Shown here: positions 38,170 through 47,478 of the stretch, in pieces
Layout: every line of letters begins with the position of its first letter
Position numbering within the stretch: the first letter of the stretch is position 1
Source: Allohahella sp002354735
GTDB taxonomy: Bacteria > Pseudomonadota > Gammaproteobacteria > Pseudomonadales > Oleiphilaceae
Length of the DNA: 64,000 nt
Assembly: GCF_047946665.1 (NCBI RefSeq)
Contig: NZ_CP172312.1
Location: 3,348,001 to 3,412,000, forward strand
Direction: 5' to 3'
The notes under the pieces: model-generated
Databases searched by the model: none
What the model was told of the DNA's origin: nothing
What the model saw: the letters and a program-made list of their open reading frames with translations, nothing else
Made by a program: the position numbers and the translations under genes

Positions 38170-39717
38170 TTACACCTTGATCTTGGACAGTTTCAGGTTG
38201 AGTAGCGACAAGGCCCCCACCAGCAGGAAGATGATCGTTGCGATGGCTGCAGCCAGACCAAAGTTCTGCCCGGAATCCTGGAAGGCAATCCGGTAGGTGT
38301 AGCTCACCAGCAGGTCGGTCGTACCAGCCGGCGTACCCGCACCGATAATATCTGGCGCCCCGCCCGTCAACAGCGCTATCAGCACGAAGTTGTTGAAGTT
38401 GAACGCAAAGCTCGCCACCAGCAGAGGTACCAGCGGCTTGATGATCAATGGAAAGGTGACATTGAGCAGATTGCTGAGTGGCCCTGCGCCGTCCATTGCT
38501 GAAGCCTCATAGAGATCTCGCGGAATGGACTGCAGCAGACCCATGGTCAGCAGCATCATGTAGGGATAGCCCAGCCAGGTGTTGACGATGAGAATCATCG
38601 TACGGGCGAGCGTAGGATCGCTGAACCAGTCTGGGCGAATGCCGAACACGTTCTCCAGTATAAGGTTGATTTCACCGAAGTTCTGGTTGAACAGGCCCTT
38701 GAATACCAGAATCGAGATAAAGGCAGGTACCGCATACGGCAGAATGAACATCGTGCGATAGAAGGCCTTACCCTTTATTTGGTCCCACTGCAGCAGATTC
38801 GCCAGCAGCAGCCCCAGCAGCAGTGTGAAGACGACTGTCGCCACTGCGAAAACGATCGTCCACAGGAAGATCTGCAGGAAGGGGTCACGGATACCGGGAT
38901 CAGTCAGCACCTGAAGATAATTGGCGAAACCAATGGTGACGGACCAGCCGGGTGTTAGCCTGTCGCCCTCCGCGCTTTGGTAAAAACCAGTGTCGTGATT
39001 GGGATAATAAGTGACGCCGGTACGGTTATTCACCAGCTGCTCACCGCCCGCAAGGCTGTAGAGCGGGTGCACGGCCGCAAAGGCACGCAGATTCGCCTGT
39101 CTCAGTTCGCGGCCGTCCTCGGTGGCCAATACCACCTTACCCAGCGCCTTCCGCAGCTTGATAACATCGCGCAGTGGCAATGCTTCACCAACCGGCTGGT
39201 CCGTGGTTGCCGTAACAGGAACTGGCTCAAGCTTTTCGGTCGCGTCCAGCGAGAAGGGCGCTGAGCGGAGCGTCTGCGTCGGTGCATCCAGATAGACGAC
39301 ATAGCCTTCCGGCTGCTCGAAAAGCTGATACTTGTAGCGGACGGCTTCCGATTCATAAGTCCGGCTGAGCAGGCTTTGCTGTACTCGCTCATGACTCAGC
39401 AGGTTATCCGCACTGAAATTGGTAAAACCGATACCAACCGTATAGAGCAAGGGGAATATGACGAACAGGGTCATCCCCGCCAGAGACGGATAGATATATC
39501 GGTGGGCGTAGAGCCGCTTGTCGAAAAACACAAACACAGCGGAGCCAGTCAGCACCAGGAACAACAGTGCAAACACGAACTCACCCTGGGCGTAGAGCGC
39601 CAGGATAAGATAGAGCGCCAGCCCGATAATCAGGGCTGAGACACCAAACTTGATAATGCTTCGCTTCATGGTCGGCCTGCTGGCAAAGTCCGAAGGGGAA
39701 AGCGCTTGGGTAGACAT
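38170..39717 (-). CDS. malF: Maltose ABC transporter permease MalF
   Basis: The ATG at 39717 (MSTQALSP) is chosen over a GTG at 39735. The 515-residue protein has the MalF layout: an amino-terminal membrane hairpin, a large periplasmic P2 loop (about residues 90-250, with GYVVYLDA), then the transport segments. The EAA loop is YEASAMDGAGPLSNL. It follows malE in the same direction after a 200-base gap that holds a strong hairpin. It pairs with MalG and contacts MalE through P2. Confidence 0.95.
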   Translation of the reverse strand: MSTQALSPSDFASRPTMKRSIIKFGVSALIIGLALYLILALYAQGEFVFALLFLVLTGSAVFVFFDKRLYAHRYIYPSLAGMTLFVIFPLLYTVGIGFTNFSADNLLSHERVQQSLLSRTYESEAVRYKYQLFEQPEGYVVYLDAPTQTLRSAPFSLDATEKLEPVPVTATTDQPVGEALPLRDVIKLRKALGKVVLATEDGRELRQANLRAFAAVHPLYSLAGGEQLVNNRTGVTYYPNHDTGFYQSAEGDRLTPGWSVTIGFANYLQVLTDPGIRDPFLQIFLWTIVFAVATVVFTLLLGLLLANLLQWDQIKGKAFYRTMFILPYAVPAFISILVFKGLFNQNFGEINLILENVFGIRPDWFSDPTLARTMILIVNTWLGYPYMMLLTMGLLQSIPRDLYEASAMDGAGPLSNLLNVTFPLIIKPLVPLLVASFAFNFNNFVLIALLTGGAPDIIGAGTPAGTTDLLVSYTYRIAFQDSGQNFGLAAAIATIIFLLVGALSLLNLKLSKIKV

Positions 39718-39854
39718 GGTGAGGCACTGCTCCACTTATTGTACGTTGTTAACGGCTGATGCGGGAGCTTGATGTATCCGAACCGCACTGCCTCACACCT
39801 TGCGGACATCGGCAGTGAACAGGGAAGATTGATCTGGTTGGACCTTCGGCAGAT

Positions 39855-39887
39855 GGCGAGCCGGCACCTGGATAGTGCCGGCTCGCC
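39855..39887 (-). terminator. Hairpin in the malE-malF gap (attenuator or mRNA-end stabiliser)
   Basis: GGCGAGCCGGCAC and its perfect complement form a 13-bp stem (39855-39867 and 39875-39887) with a seven-base loop, 31 bases after malE. No T-run follows. It is likely to slow read-through or protect the malE message end, so that binding protein is made in excess over MalFG. This is known for malE-malF in E. coli; it is inferred here. Confidence 0.65.
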
Positions 39888-39917
39888 TCCCTCAGCTACA
39901 GGGTGCTGGCGCGAAGC

Positions 39918-41111
39918 CTAGCGGGTTATGCGTTTTGCAGCGGTATCGAGCGCATCATCGACTGACTGACGTCCGGCGGTGATGTTTTGCAGGGCAGGTC
40001 CCATCGATGACCAGAAAGCACCCATTGCAGGTACATTAGGCATCGGCTCGCCGAGCTTGGCATTCTCGAAGGTCGCCTTGATGTGCGCATTGCTCTGCGA
40101 CAGCTCTTCCATCAGCGCCTTGTTCGCAACGGCACCGAGCGGTACGTCGTCGTTCACCATTTTCAGACCCTTCGTGGTGAGCGCGTAGTTCTCCAGGAAT
40201 TCGACTGCAAGATCCCGGTTCGGACTAGCCGCGTTGAGCGTTGCCGCCATGACACCGACCATTGGCTTCGGCGCCTTGCCATTGATGGTCGGCAAGGTGG
40301 TCACACCGAAGTCGATGCCGCTCTTTTCAAGGTTGGCCCAGGCCCATGGTCCACTGATCATGAGCGCCAGTTCACCCTTGTTGAAGCGGGAGTCCATGGC
40401 ACCGTAATCGGCACCGCGTGGCATGACGCCTTTCTCGATGAGATCTGCAAGGACCTTGGCACCAGTTTTCGCGCCTTCGTTGTTGACGCCAGTGTCCTTG
40501 ACGTCATAGCCCTTCTCGGTTTCCTTGAAGATGTAGCCACCATCAGCTGCCAGCAAGGGCCAGGTGAAATAAGTGTTGTTATAGTCCCAGAGGATGGCCT
40601 TCTTGCCATCTTTCGCCAGCTTCTGATCCAGCGCAGGAATTTCTTCGAAGGTCTTGGGCGCCTCGGCAACCAGCTTCTTGTTGTAGATCAGACCGATTGA
40701 CTCCACCGCCATTGGGTAGCCGTAAACCTTGCCGTCGATAGAGACAGCATCCCAGGTGAAGTCGAAGATCTGGTCCTCAACACTCTTTGACGGGCTCAGT
40801 GGCGCGATCAAACCACTCTTGGCCCATTCACCCAGTCGATCGTGTGCCCAGATAAAGATGTCCGGACCATTACCGGTGGCAGCAGATTGCTGGAACTTGT
40901 CAGTTGCGCTGTCGGGATGGGCGACTTCTACAGGAATACCGGTTTCCTTGGTAAACCACTCGCCGACTTCCTGCAGACCATTGTAGCCTTTGTCGCCGTT
41001 GATCCAGACGACAAGCTTGCCCTCTTCGATTTCGGCATGAACTGGTGCGATAGCGCCAAGCGTGAGCAGCGATGCTGCGATGGTGTTACGGATGAAATAA
41101 CGTGGTGTCAT
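39918..41111 (-). CDS. malE: Periplasmic maltose/maltodextrin-binding protein
   Basis: A signal peptide ends at VHA (about residue 26). Family motifs are present: EGKLVVWINGDKGYNGL at the mature start, GPDIFIWAHDRLGEWA, AVESIGLIYNK and GPWAWANLEKSGIDFGV. The total length of 397 residues is usual for MalE. AGAGGT stands seven bases before the ATG. It hands maltodextrins to MalFG and is transcribed from a region shared with the divergent amylase gene. Confidence 0.96.
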   Translation of the reverse strand: MTPRYFIRNTIAASLLTLGAIAPVHAEIEEGKLVVWINGDKGYNGLQEVGEWFTKETGIPVEVAHPDSATDKFQQSAATGNGPDIFIWAHDRLGEWAKSGLIAPLSPSKSVEDQIFDFTWDAVSIDGKVYGYPMAVESIGLIYNKKLVAEAPKTFEEIPALDQKLAKDGKKAILWDYNNTYFTWPLLAADGGYIFKETEKGYDVKDTGVNNEGAKTGAKVLADLIEKGVMPRGADYGAMDSRFNKGELALMISGPWAWANLEKSGIDFGVTTLPTINGKAPKPMVGVMAATLNAASPNRDLAVEFLENYALTTKGLKMVNDDVPLGAVANKALMEELSQSNAHIKATFENAKLGEPMPNVPAMGAFWSSMGPALQNITAGRQSVDDALDTAAKRITR

Positions 41112-41418
41112 ATGACTGTACCTCTGATGAGTGCTTATTCTTGTTTTCGGCCTGTCTCGCTCGCTTGGCTAGAACAGATGCCGGTCAGAACGCTGAAATT
41201 TGCTGCGAATACCCCGAATGCTCCGCGAAATGCGCCGAGACCGCATCAGCCCTGATTTTATTACCCGAGGCGTAGAGTGGGGGAGTAGTGTCACTAGCGA
41301 TTTCCACCTACTCAATACCCCATTTTTTTGTTCTGATGCAGGCTGCATCCATTTGTCCAGCGCCCATGTATCAAGGCTTCAGGGCAGACATAACCATAAA
41401 AACCGGAGCTCGTACCCC
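41112..41418. promoter_or_regulatory. Divergent promoter region malE / lipoprotein amylase
   Basis: This 307-base gap carries GGGGGAGTAGT at 41279-41289, a candidate activator box also seen near other starch genes here. It also has a 15-bp palindrome GATGCAGGCTGCATC at 41335-41349 and an eight-T run at 41322-41329. An open plus-strand frame upstream of the amylase ATG (from 41200) is in phase but has no signal peptide of its own, so it is taken as leader DNA. Confidence 0.5.
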
Positions 41419-43557
41419 ATGCTGTCGTCCGCATCCAACTATCCTCTAAGCTTACTGCTCGCGACCCTGCTCGGCATCCTGAGCGCCTGTGCCAGTACCG
41501 ACATTTCACCTACCCGCTGGGTGAGCGCGAGCACTGATCAGGGCAATATTCCGCTCGAGTACACTGACGGCGGCGACGAACGACGCGCCACGGGCACATT
41601 CTCGGCAGGCTCGGTCACACTTGACTTCGGTGGTGACAGTCAGGGACCGGCGAAGACGGCTAAACCCTTTGTCAAGGTACCCTTTGAAACCCTCACTGGT
41701 GCCTATACGCTGGACCTGCCGCGTGATGGCCGCTACCAGATTCGCGTGTATGAAGGTGAAGAACCGCACTTTCGCGTCACACCTGCACCTGCCAAGGTCG
41801 TTGCAGCGCCAGCACCGCCGACCGACAGCCCGATCAAGAATGATGGGATCTGTCTGGCCAGTGAGGCACCAATCACGGTATCCGTAGGAGAAGTCTTCAA
41901 GGACGGTGAATGGGTCCGCGATTTCTACTCCGGCGTTCGCGCCGAGGTCGTCGACGGTGAAGTCACCATGACGCCAGCGGCATCGGCGGAAGGCTTGCTG
42001 TTGCTGGAGCCCGTCGATAACACCACAGCCTCATTCACCTGGAAAGGCGCGACAGTCTACTTCGTGGTCACTGATCGTTTTGCCAACGGCCGACAAGACA
42101 ACGATAACAGCTACGGCCGCAAGCCTGATGGCGAGGAAGAGATCGGCACCTTTCACGGCGGTGACCTGGCTGGCCTTACGCAGAAGCTGGACTACCTCAA
42201 GGCACTCGGCGTCAATGCCGTCTGGATCACGCCACCTTTCGAGCAAATACATGGCTGGGTAGGCGGCGGCGATCGCGGCGACTTCAAGCACTACGCCTAC
42301 CACGGTTACTATGGTCTCGACTTCACCCGTCTCGACGAGAATTTCGGTACCGAGGCAGAACTGAAAACGCTGATCCAGGAAGCGCACAACCGTGACATCC
42401 GGGTGCTGGTCGATGTGGTCATGAACCACCCTGGCTACAGCACACTGCAGGATATGCAGACATTTGGCTATGGAGGGCTGCAGGATGGCTTTGCGCAGCA
42501 CCTGCCGAAAAACTGGGGCGACTGGGCACCGCAGTCCTACGAGAACTATCACGCCTATCATGCCCTGCTCGACTACGACCACCCGGACTGGAGCAAGTGG
42601 TGGGGCAAGGACTGGGTCCGTGCCGGTATTGCTGATTATGACAATCCACCGACAGTACGCATGGACGAGCGCCGCGGCTCCCTCGCCTTCTTGCCTGATT
42701 TCAAGACCGAAGCAGACAAGACGGTCGATCTGCCTGTATTCCTGCAGAACAAGGCCGACACCGGCGCACGAACGCTGGAGAATGCCACCGTTCGAGATTA
42801 TCTCACTACCTGGCTGACCGACTGGGTCCGCCGCTATGGCATCGATGGCTTCCGGGTAGACACAGTCAAGCATGTAGAGCCGGAGGCCTGGCAGGGGCTC
42901 AAGAAGGCTGGGCAGCAGGCGCTGGATGAGTACCGGGCCGCCAACCCGGATCAGCCCTTGCCTGCAAAGGACTTCTGGATGGTCGCAGAAGTATTTCCGC
43001 ACTCGGTCACTCGCAGTGAGTATTTTCAGAGCGGCTTCGACGCCGTGATCAATTTCGACTTCCAGAGTGAGAGTGCACGCGATGGCGCTCGATGCCTTTC
43101 GAATCTGGAGCCCGTCTTCGCCGAATATTCGCAGAAGCTGCACGGTGACAAACCCCTTAACGTGATGAGTTATCTCTCCTCTCACGACACCCGTCTGTTC
43201 AGCCAGATGCATGACGATCCGCGCCTGCAGAAGCGAGCTGCATCAACCCTGCTGTTGCTGCCGGGCACCGTGCAGATCTACTACGGCGACGAAAGCGGAC
43301 GCGAGTTCGGGCCAACAGGTTCCGACCCACACCAGGGCACGCGCTCCGATATGAACTGGGCAGCCATAGAGGCTGGCGAGAAAAAAGAGCTGCTCGAACA
43401 CTGGCGCAAGCTGGGTCAGTTCCGTGACCGGCATCCAGCGCTTGGCGCAGGCGAACACAAGATGCTCGACCAACAGCCCTATACCTTTGCCCGTACGCTC
43501 GAAACACCCGAAGGGGCCGACCGAGTCGTGGTGGCCTTTGCTGAGGCGCAGAAATGA
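41419..43557 (+). CDS. Lipoprotein alpha-amylase, MalS-like (GH13)
   Basis: The ATG at 41419 gives a proper lipoprotein signal peptide with lipobox LSAC (residue about 25). A beta-rich N-terminal region of about 190 residues (with RYQIRVYEGEEPHF) resembles a starch-binding or pullulanase-associated module. The catalytic domain begins near VYFVVTDRFANGR. Catalytic residues are D481 (GFRVDTVKHV), E524 (VAEVFPHS) and D590 (SSHDTRLF). The loop GWVGGGDRGDFKHYAYHGYY is close to MalS. The total is 712 residues. It probably acts at the outer membrane or in the periplasm. It overlaps the next gene by four bases. Confidence 0.9.
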   Translation: MLSSASNYPLSLLLATLLGILSACASTDISPTRWVSASTDQGNIPLEYTDGGDERRATGTFSAGSVTLDFGGDSQGPAKTAKPFVKVPFETLTGAYTLDLPRDGRYQIRVYEGEEPHFRVTPAPAKVVAAPAPPTDSPIKNDGICLASEAPITVSVGEVFKDGEWVRDFYSGVRAEVVDGEVTMTPAASAEGLLLLEPVDNTTASFTWKGATVYFVVTDRFANGRQDNDNSYGRKPDGEEEIGTFHGGDLAGLTQKLDYLKALGVNAVWITPPFEQIHGWVGGGDRGDFKHYAYHGYYGLDFTRLDENFGTEAELKTLIQEAHNRDIRVLVDVVMNHPGYSTLQDMQTFGYGGLQDGFAQHLPKNWGDWAPQSYENYHAYHALLDYDHPDWSKWWGKDWVRAGIADYDNPPTVRMDERRGSLAFLPDFKTEADKTVDLPVFLQNKADTGARTLENATVRDYLTTWLTDWVRRYGIDGFRVDTVKHVEPEAWQGLKKAGQQALDEYRAANPDQPLPAKDFWMVAEVFPHSVTRSEYFQSGFDAVINFDFQSESARDGARCLSNLEPVFAEYSQKLHGDKPLNVMSYLSSHDTRLFSQMHDDPRLQKRAASTLLLLPGTVQIYYGDESGREFGPTGSDPHQGTRSDMNWAAIEAGEKKELLEHWRKLGQFRDRHPALGAGEHKMLDQQPYTFARTLETPEGADRVVVAFAEAQK

Positions 43558-44447
43558 GCTTCGCGCGGCAGACGGCCGCCAAGGAACCCACCATGCCTAA
43601 GCTGATCATGGGCATGATGCGCCTGTTCGACTATCCAGAGCTCGCTTCGCCAACAGCATTGGCACGATGGATCAATGAACGGCTTGATCAGGGCCTGGAC
43701 ACCTTCGATCATGCTGACATCTACGGCGATGGCCGCTGCGAACTGCTCTTTGGTGCAGCCTTGCAAGCGGATCCGGCCCTTAAGAAACGAGTGCGAGTCA
43801 TCACGAAAGCCTCGATCATACTTCCCAGTCACGACAGCTCGCCCTGGCGCATCAAACACTATCGGGGCACAGGCTTCCATCTGCGAAAGGGCATCGACGA
43901 TGCGCTTGGCAGGCTCAAGATGGAGCAGATAGATACTTTCCTGATCCACCGCCCCGATCCGCTGGCTGATACTGAAGACATGGCTCATGCGCTCGAAGAG
44001 GCGGTGTCTGCAGGCAAGATCAAGCGAATCGGGGTGTCCAACTTCCTCCCGGAACAGTGGCGATGGCTACAGGCCAACACGACACTGCCGCTGCTTTTCC
44101 AGCAGAGTGAGCTGTCACTATTGGCCACCGAGGCGCTTTTCGACGGTACGCATGAAGCGCAGTTGCGGGATGGTCTACGCTGGCTGGCGTGGTCGCCTCT
44201 GGCCGCTGGACGCCTGCTCGAAGGCGGGATAGGACGAGCGCTGGCCGATGCACATGCGGTAACCGGCATGTCGCCTACCGCATTGGCGATAGCCTGGATA
44301 GGCCGCATACCGGGTGCACCTATTCCGGTGCTAGGCTCGATGCGTACAGAGCGAATCCAGGAAGCGCTGAGTGTCGAAGGCGAGCAGTTGCCGAGAGAGC
44401 TCTGGTTCAGCCTGCTGGAGGCCGCCCGAGGTCACGAAGTAGCTTAA
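43554..44447 (+). CDS. Aldo/keto reductase, YdhF-like
   Basis: This 297-residue NAD(P)H-dependent reductase starts inside the amylase stop (ATGA overlap). A second ATG (MPKLIMGMMRL, residue 14) may be the true family start. The catalytic set is visible: Asp and Tyr in DTFDHADIYG, Lys in VITKASI and His in FLIHRPDP. The cofactor-binding GVSNF and a C-terminal PIPVLGS are present. The coupling to an amylase suggests a sugar aldehyde or keto substrate, but nothing in the sequence fixes this. Confidence 0.88.
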   Translation: MSFARQTAAKEPTMPKLIMGMMRLFDYPELASPTALARWINERLDQGLDTFDHADIYGDGRCELLFGAALQADPALKKRVRVITKASIILPSHDSSPWRIKHYRGTGFHLRKGIDDALGRLKMEQIDTFLIHRPDPLADTEDMAHALEEAVSAGKIKRIGVSNFLPEQWRWLQANTTLPLLFQQSELSLLATEALFDGTHEAQLRDGLRWLAWSPLAAGRLLEGGIGRALADAHAVTGMSPTALAIAWIGRIPGAPIPVLGSMRTERIQEALSVEGEQLPRELWFSLLEAARGHEVA

Positions 44448-44454
44448 GGTACTG

Positions 44455-44488
44455 GCCCCGGGCCTGCTCAGGATCAGGACCGGGGCCT
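44455..44488. terminator. Bidirectional terminator between the aldo/keto reductase and glk
   Basis: GGCCCCGG at 44455-44462 pairs with CCGGGGCC at 44481-44488. An inner CCTG/CAGG pair lengthens the hairpin. It lies between converging genes. No T-run follows on either strand, so factor-dependent ending is possible. Confidence 0.55.
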
Positions 44489-44491
44489 CTG

Positions 44492-45460
44492 TCAGACCTC
44501 CTGGTTGAGCAGTGCTTCGGCAGCCCCAAGCAGACCCGTATAGGGCTCAGTTACTACAAAGACCGGCGTCGATTGCATCAATGGGCGCATCCGACCCTTG
44601 TCTTCAAAAGCCGCTCGGAAATTACTTTCAGCAAGAAACTGAACGAACCGCGGCACGATACCGCCGCAGAGATAAACGCCACCCAAGGCCCCGATAGTCA
44701 GCGCTGCATTACCCGCTACGCGCCCGAGAATTTCGCAGAAATGTCGCAGGGTTGCTCTCGCCAGCGCATCAGAGGCTTCGAGCGCAGCCGCAGTAATGCG
44801 CTCGGGCGAGTTCAGTGGCGCGGCCACACCCTCGATTTCAGCACGTGCCTGATAGAGATTCAACAGACCCTGACCGCAGAGGATGCGTTCAACCGAGACT
44901 CGCCCGAAACGCGCCCGCAAAATCCGTAGCACCGCCATTTCCCGGTCGTCGACAGGGGCAAAATCCACATGCCCGCCCTCGGTCATCAGAGGCACCCAAC
45001 CCTCCCTGATCGGCACGAGCCCAGACACCCCGAGCCCTGTACCAGGCCCAATTACCAGCTTCGCACGCGCGGGATCGCCACTGCCGCCACAAACCTTCGT
45101 GAGCTGCTCCGGCTTCACGTGAGGCACGCCAAGCGCCATCGCCGTAAAATCATTGAGGACCTTGAACTCACGCCAGTCGAAGTGGTTGCGTGTCTCTTCG
45201 ATGGAGAAGCGCCAGTGATTATTGGTCATTCGCACTTGCCCGCCTCGCACTGGCGAGGCCACAGCGATGCAAGCCTTGCTGACGCGGTCGACACCGGCTC
45301 TTTGCAAGTAATCCGTCACAGCCACATCAAGATTCTCGTATTCACTGCACGGCAAAATTTCCACCGCTGTCGGCTGTACTTCCCCAGCCCGCACCAGCGC
45401 CAACCTGGCGTTGGTGCCACCAATATCGCCGACCAGTGCCAGCTCTTCCGTGATCATCAT
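44492..45460 (-). CDS. glk: Glucokinase
   Basis: This 322-residue ATP-dependent glucokinase of the E. coli Glk type has the phosphate-binding DIGGTNARLAL near residues 12-22. The sugar-binding NNHWRFS and LNDFTAMA follow. LVIGPGTGLGVSG, EGGHVDF and the C-terminal YLCGGIVPRF complete the pattern. It overlaps edd by four bases and so is the second gene of an edd-glk operon. It phosphorylates glucose released by the alpha-glucosidase. Confidence 0.95.
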   Translation of the reverse strand: MMITEELALVGDIGGTNARLALVRAGEVQPTAVEILPCSEYENLDVAVTDYLQRAGVDRVSKACIAVASPVRGGQVRMTNNHWRFSIEETRNHFDWREFKVLNDFTAMALGVPHVKPEQLTKVCGGSGDPARAKLVIGPGTGLGVSGLVPIREGWVPLMTEGGHVDFAPVDDREMAVLRILRARFGRVSVERILCGQGLLNLYQARAEIEGVAAPLNSPERITAAALEASDALARATLRHFCEILGRVAGNAALTIGALGGVYLCGGIVPRFVQFLAESNFRAAFEDKGRMRPLMQSTPVFVVTEPYTGLLGAAEALLNQEV

Positions 45461-47277
45461 GAGTCGTGATTCCAGAGGAAGCTCGCGCCCTCTTCCGGGC
45501 TACTGGCGGCTCGGCGCATCCAGCCGAACATCTCCCGACCGTAGCCAGTCCGGGCAGCTTGCAGATCTGCCGTGACAGGTGTTCTGTCCGAAAGGGCATC
45601 GTCGCTCACGAGCACACTCAGCTCACCTCGGTGGGCATCCAGACGAACAATGTCGCCGTTCTTCACCCGTGCGAGCGCCCCGCCCTTCGCAGCCTCAGGA
45701 TAGACATGGATGGCAGCGGGCACCTTGCCAGATGCGCCGGACATACGACCATCAGTCACCAACGCCACTTTGAAGCCACGATCCTGCAGCACACCAAGGT
45801 ACGGCGTCAGCTGATGTAGCTCAGGCATGCCATTGGCGACTGGCCCCTGAAAGCGCACGATGACCACGCAATCCTTGTCCAGTGCGCCAGACTTGAACGC
45901 CGCGGCGAGATCATTCTGGTCATCGAAGACCACCGCCGGCGCCTCCACCACCTGATGGGCTTCGGCGACCGCAGAGACCTTGATAACGCCACGCCCCAGA
46001 TTGCCTTCGAGCAGCTTCAGACCACCCTCTGGTGCGAATGCTTCGGTGACTGTCGTGAGCACGGTTGGGTCACCGCTCACTGGTCGTGCTGGCGCCCAGT
46101 ACAGCTTGTCGTTATCAAGCGCCGGCATTCGGGTAAAGCGCTCCAGCCCATGGCCGATGACTGTCTCGACATCATTGTGAAGCAGACCTGCCTCGAGTAG
46201 CTCACGAATGAGGAAGCCGGTGCCCCCTGCTTCATGAAAGGCATTGATATCAGCCTGGCCATTCGGGTAAATCCTCGTAAGCGAGGGCACTGCCGCTGAG
46301 AGCTCTGCGAAGTCACTCCAATCGATGATGATGCCGGCCGCGCGGGCGATGGCAATCCAGTGAATCGTATGATTCGTCGACCCACCGGTCACCAGCAGGG
46401 CAATCAGCGCGTTGACGATATTTTTTTCGGCGACCACGTCACAAAGCCCCTGGGTGCCACCATTAGGCTGTGACAGGCGAATAACCTGTTCAGTTGCGGC
46501 CACAGTAAGCGCATCTCGCAGCGGCGTCCCTGGATTGACGAAACCTGAGCCTGGCAAATGCAAGCCCATAACCTCCACCAGCATCTGATTGCTGTTGGCG
46601 GTGCCATAAAAGGTGCAGGTGCCTGCGCTGTGATAGGACTGGCTTTCCGCTTCGAGCAATTCGTCCTTGCCGATCTTGCCCTCGGCATAGAGTTGTCGAA
46701 TGCGCTGCTTTTCCTTGTTAGGTAGTCCGGAGCCCATGGGGCCCGCCGGCACGAGTATGGCCGGGAGATGTCCGAAACTGAGCGCACCGATCAATAGCCC
46801 CGGTACGATCTTGTCACAGATCCCCAGCAGCAGTGCCGCGTCGAACATGTTATGACTCAGGGCCACCGCAGTGCTCATCGCAATCACATCACGAGAAAAC
46901 AGACTCAGATCCATACCTGGTTGCCCCTGGGTCACGCCGTCGCACATGGCGGGCGTACCGCCGGCAACCTGTGCCACTGAACCCATGCCGTTGGCAGCCT
47001 TGCGAATGATATCGGGAAACCCTTCATAGGGCTGGTGGGCGGACAACATGTCGTTATAGGCCGACACGATCCCGACGTTGGCCTTGTTGACCAGCTTGAG
47101 GGTGTCCTTGTCGGCCTGACCGCAGGCCGCGAAGCCGTGAGCCAGGTTGCCACAGGACAAGGTGCCGCGAAGTGGACCGCGCTCGCGCAGCTGACTCATT
47201 CGCTCGAGATAGTCTGTCCGGGTGGCGCGGCTGCGTTCGATGATGCGCGCTGTGACCCTGGCTACGGTTGGATTCAT
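45457..47277 (-). CDS. edd: 6-phosphogluconate dehydratase
   Basis: ATG at 47277 (MNPTVARVTARI) is used because GAGGAAAG stands before it. The 606-residue IlvD/Edd-family enzyme has the iron-sulfur cysteine region GTPAMCDGVTQGQPGMDLS near residue 155. The GLCDVVAEKN and TGGSTNHTIHW blocks and the C-terminal DGRMSGASGKVPAA are also present. It makes 2-keto-3-deoxy-6-phosphogluconate for Eda. A HexR-like site lies 73 bases upstream, in the gap with gap. Confidence 0.96.
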   Translation of the reverse strand: MNPTVARVTARIIERSRATRTDYLERMSQLRERGPLRGTLSCGNLAHGFAACGQADKDTLKLVNKANVGIVSAYNDMLSAHQPYEGFPDIIRKAANGMGSVAQVAGGTPAMCDGVTQGQPGMDLSLFSRDVIAMSTAVALSHNMFDAALLLGICDKIVPGLLIGALSFGHLPAILVPAGPMGSGLPNKEKQRIRQLYAEGKIGKDELLEAESQSYHSAGTCTFYGTANSNQMLVEVMGLHLPGSGFVNPGTPLRDALTVAATEQVIRLSQPNGGTQGLCDVVAEKNIVNALIALLVTGGSTNHTIHWIAIARAAGIIIDWSDFAELSAAVPSLTRIYPNGQADINAFHEAGGTGFLIRELLEAGLLHNDVETVIGHGLERFTRMPALDNDKLYWAPARPVSGDPTVLTTVTEAFAPEGGLKLLEGNLGRGVIKVSAVAEAHQVVEAPAVVFDDQNDLAAAFKSGALDKDCVVIVRFQGPVANGMPELHQLTPYLGVLQDRGFKVALVTDGRMSGASGKVPAAIHVYPEAAKGGALARVKNGDIVRLDAHRGELSVLVSDDALSDRTPVTADLQAARTGYGREMFGWMRRAASSPEEGASFLWNHDS

Positions 47278-47349
47278 TAAAGCTTTCCTCGTGTTGGACC
47301 CCACAGCAGATCGGGCACCGCCTGATCAGGGATCGTCAAATAAACTATT

Positions 47350-47368
47350 TGGTAGTTATTTTACTTAA
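47350..47368. promoter_or_regulatory. Weak HexR-like site between edd and gap
   Basis: TGGTAGTTATTTTACTTAA keeps the GTAGT half, the six-base spacer and ACT of the right half of the zwf site. The right half departs at its end (ACTTA for ACTAC). It is placed in the divergent promoter region. Confidence 0.45.
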
Positions 47369-47478
47369 ATTTAAGCAGCATTCCACGAAAAACGCTGCAC
47401 TATAGGAATTATGTTTGTTATATTTACTATATCTAGAACCAATACACAGCCAATAACAATGAGCCGAGGAGGCCCGAC

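Noticed and set aside
42031..43212. Minus-strand ORF of 393 codons
   Set aside because: It is the antisense of the GH13 catalytic domain, which has all active-site motifs.
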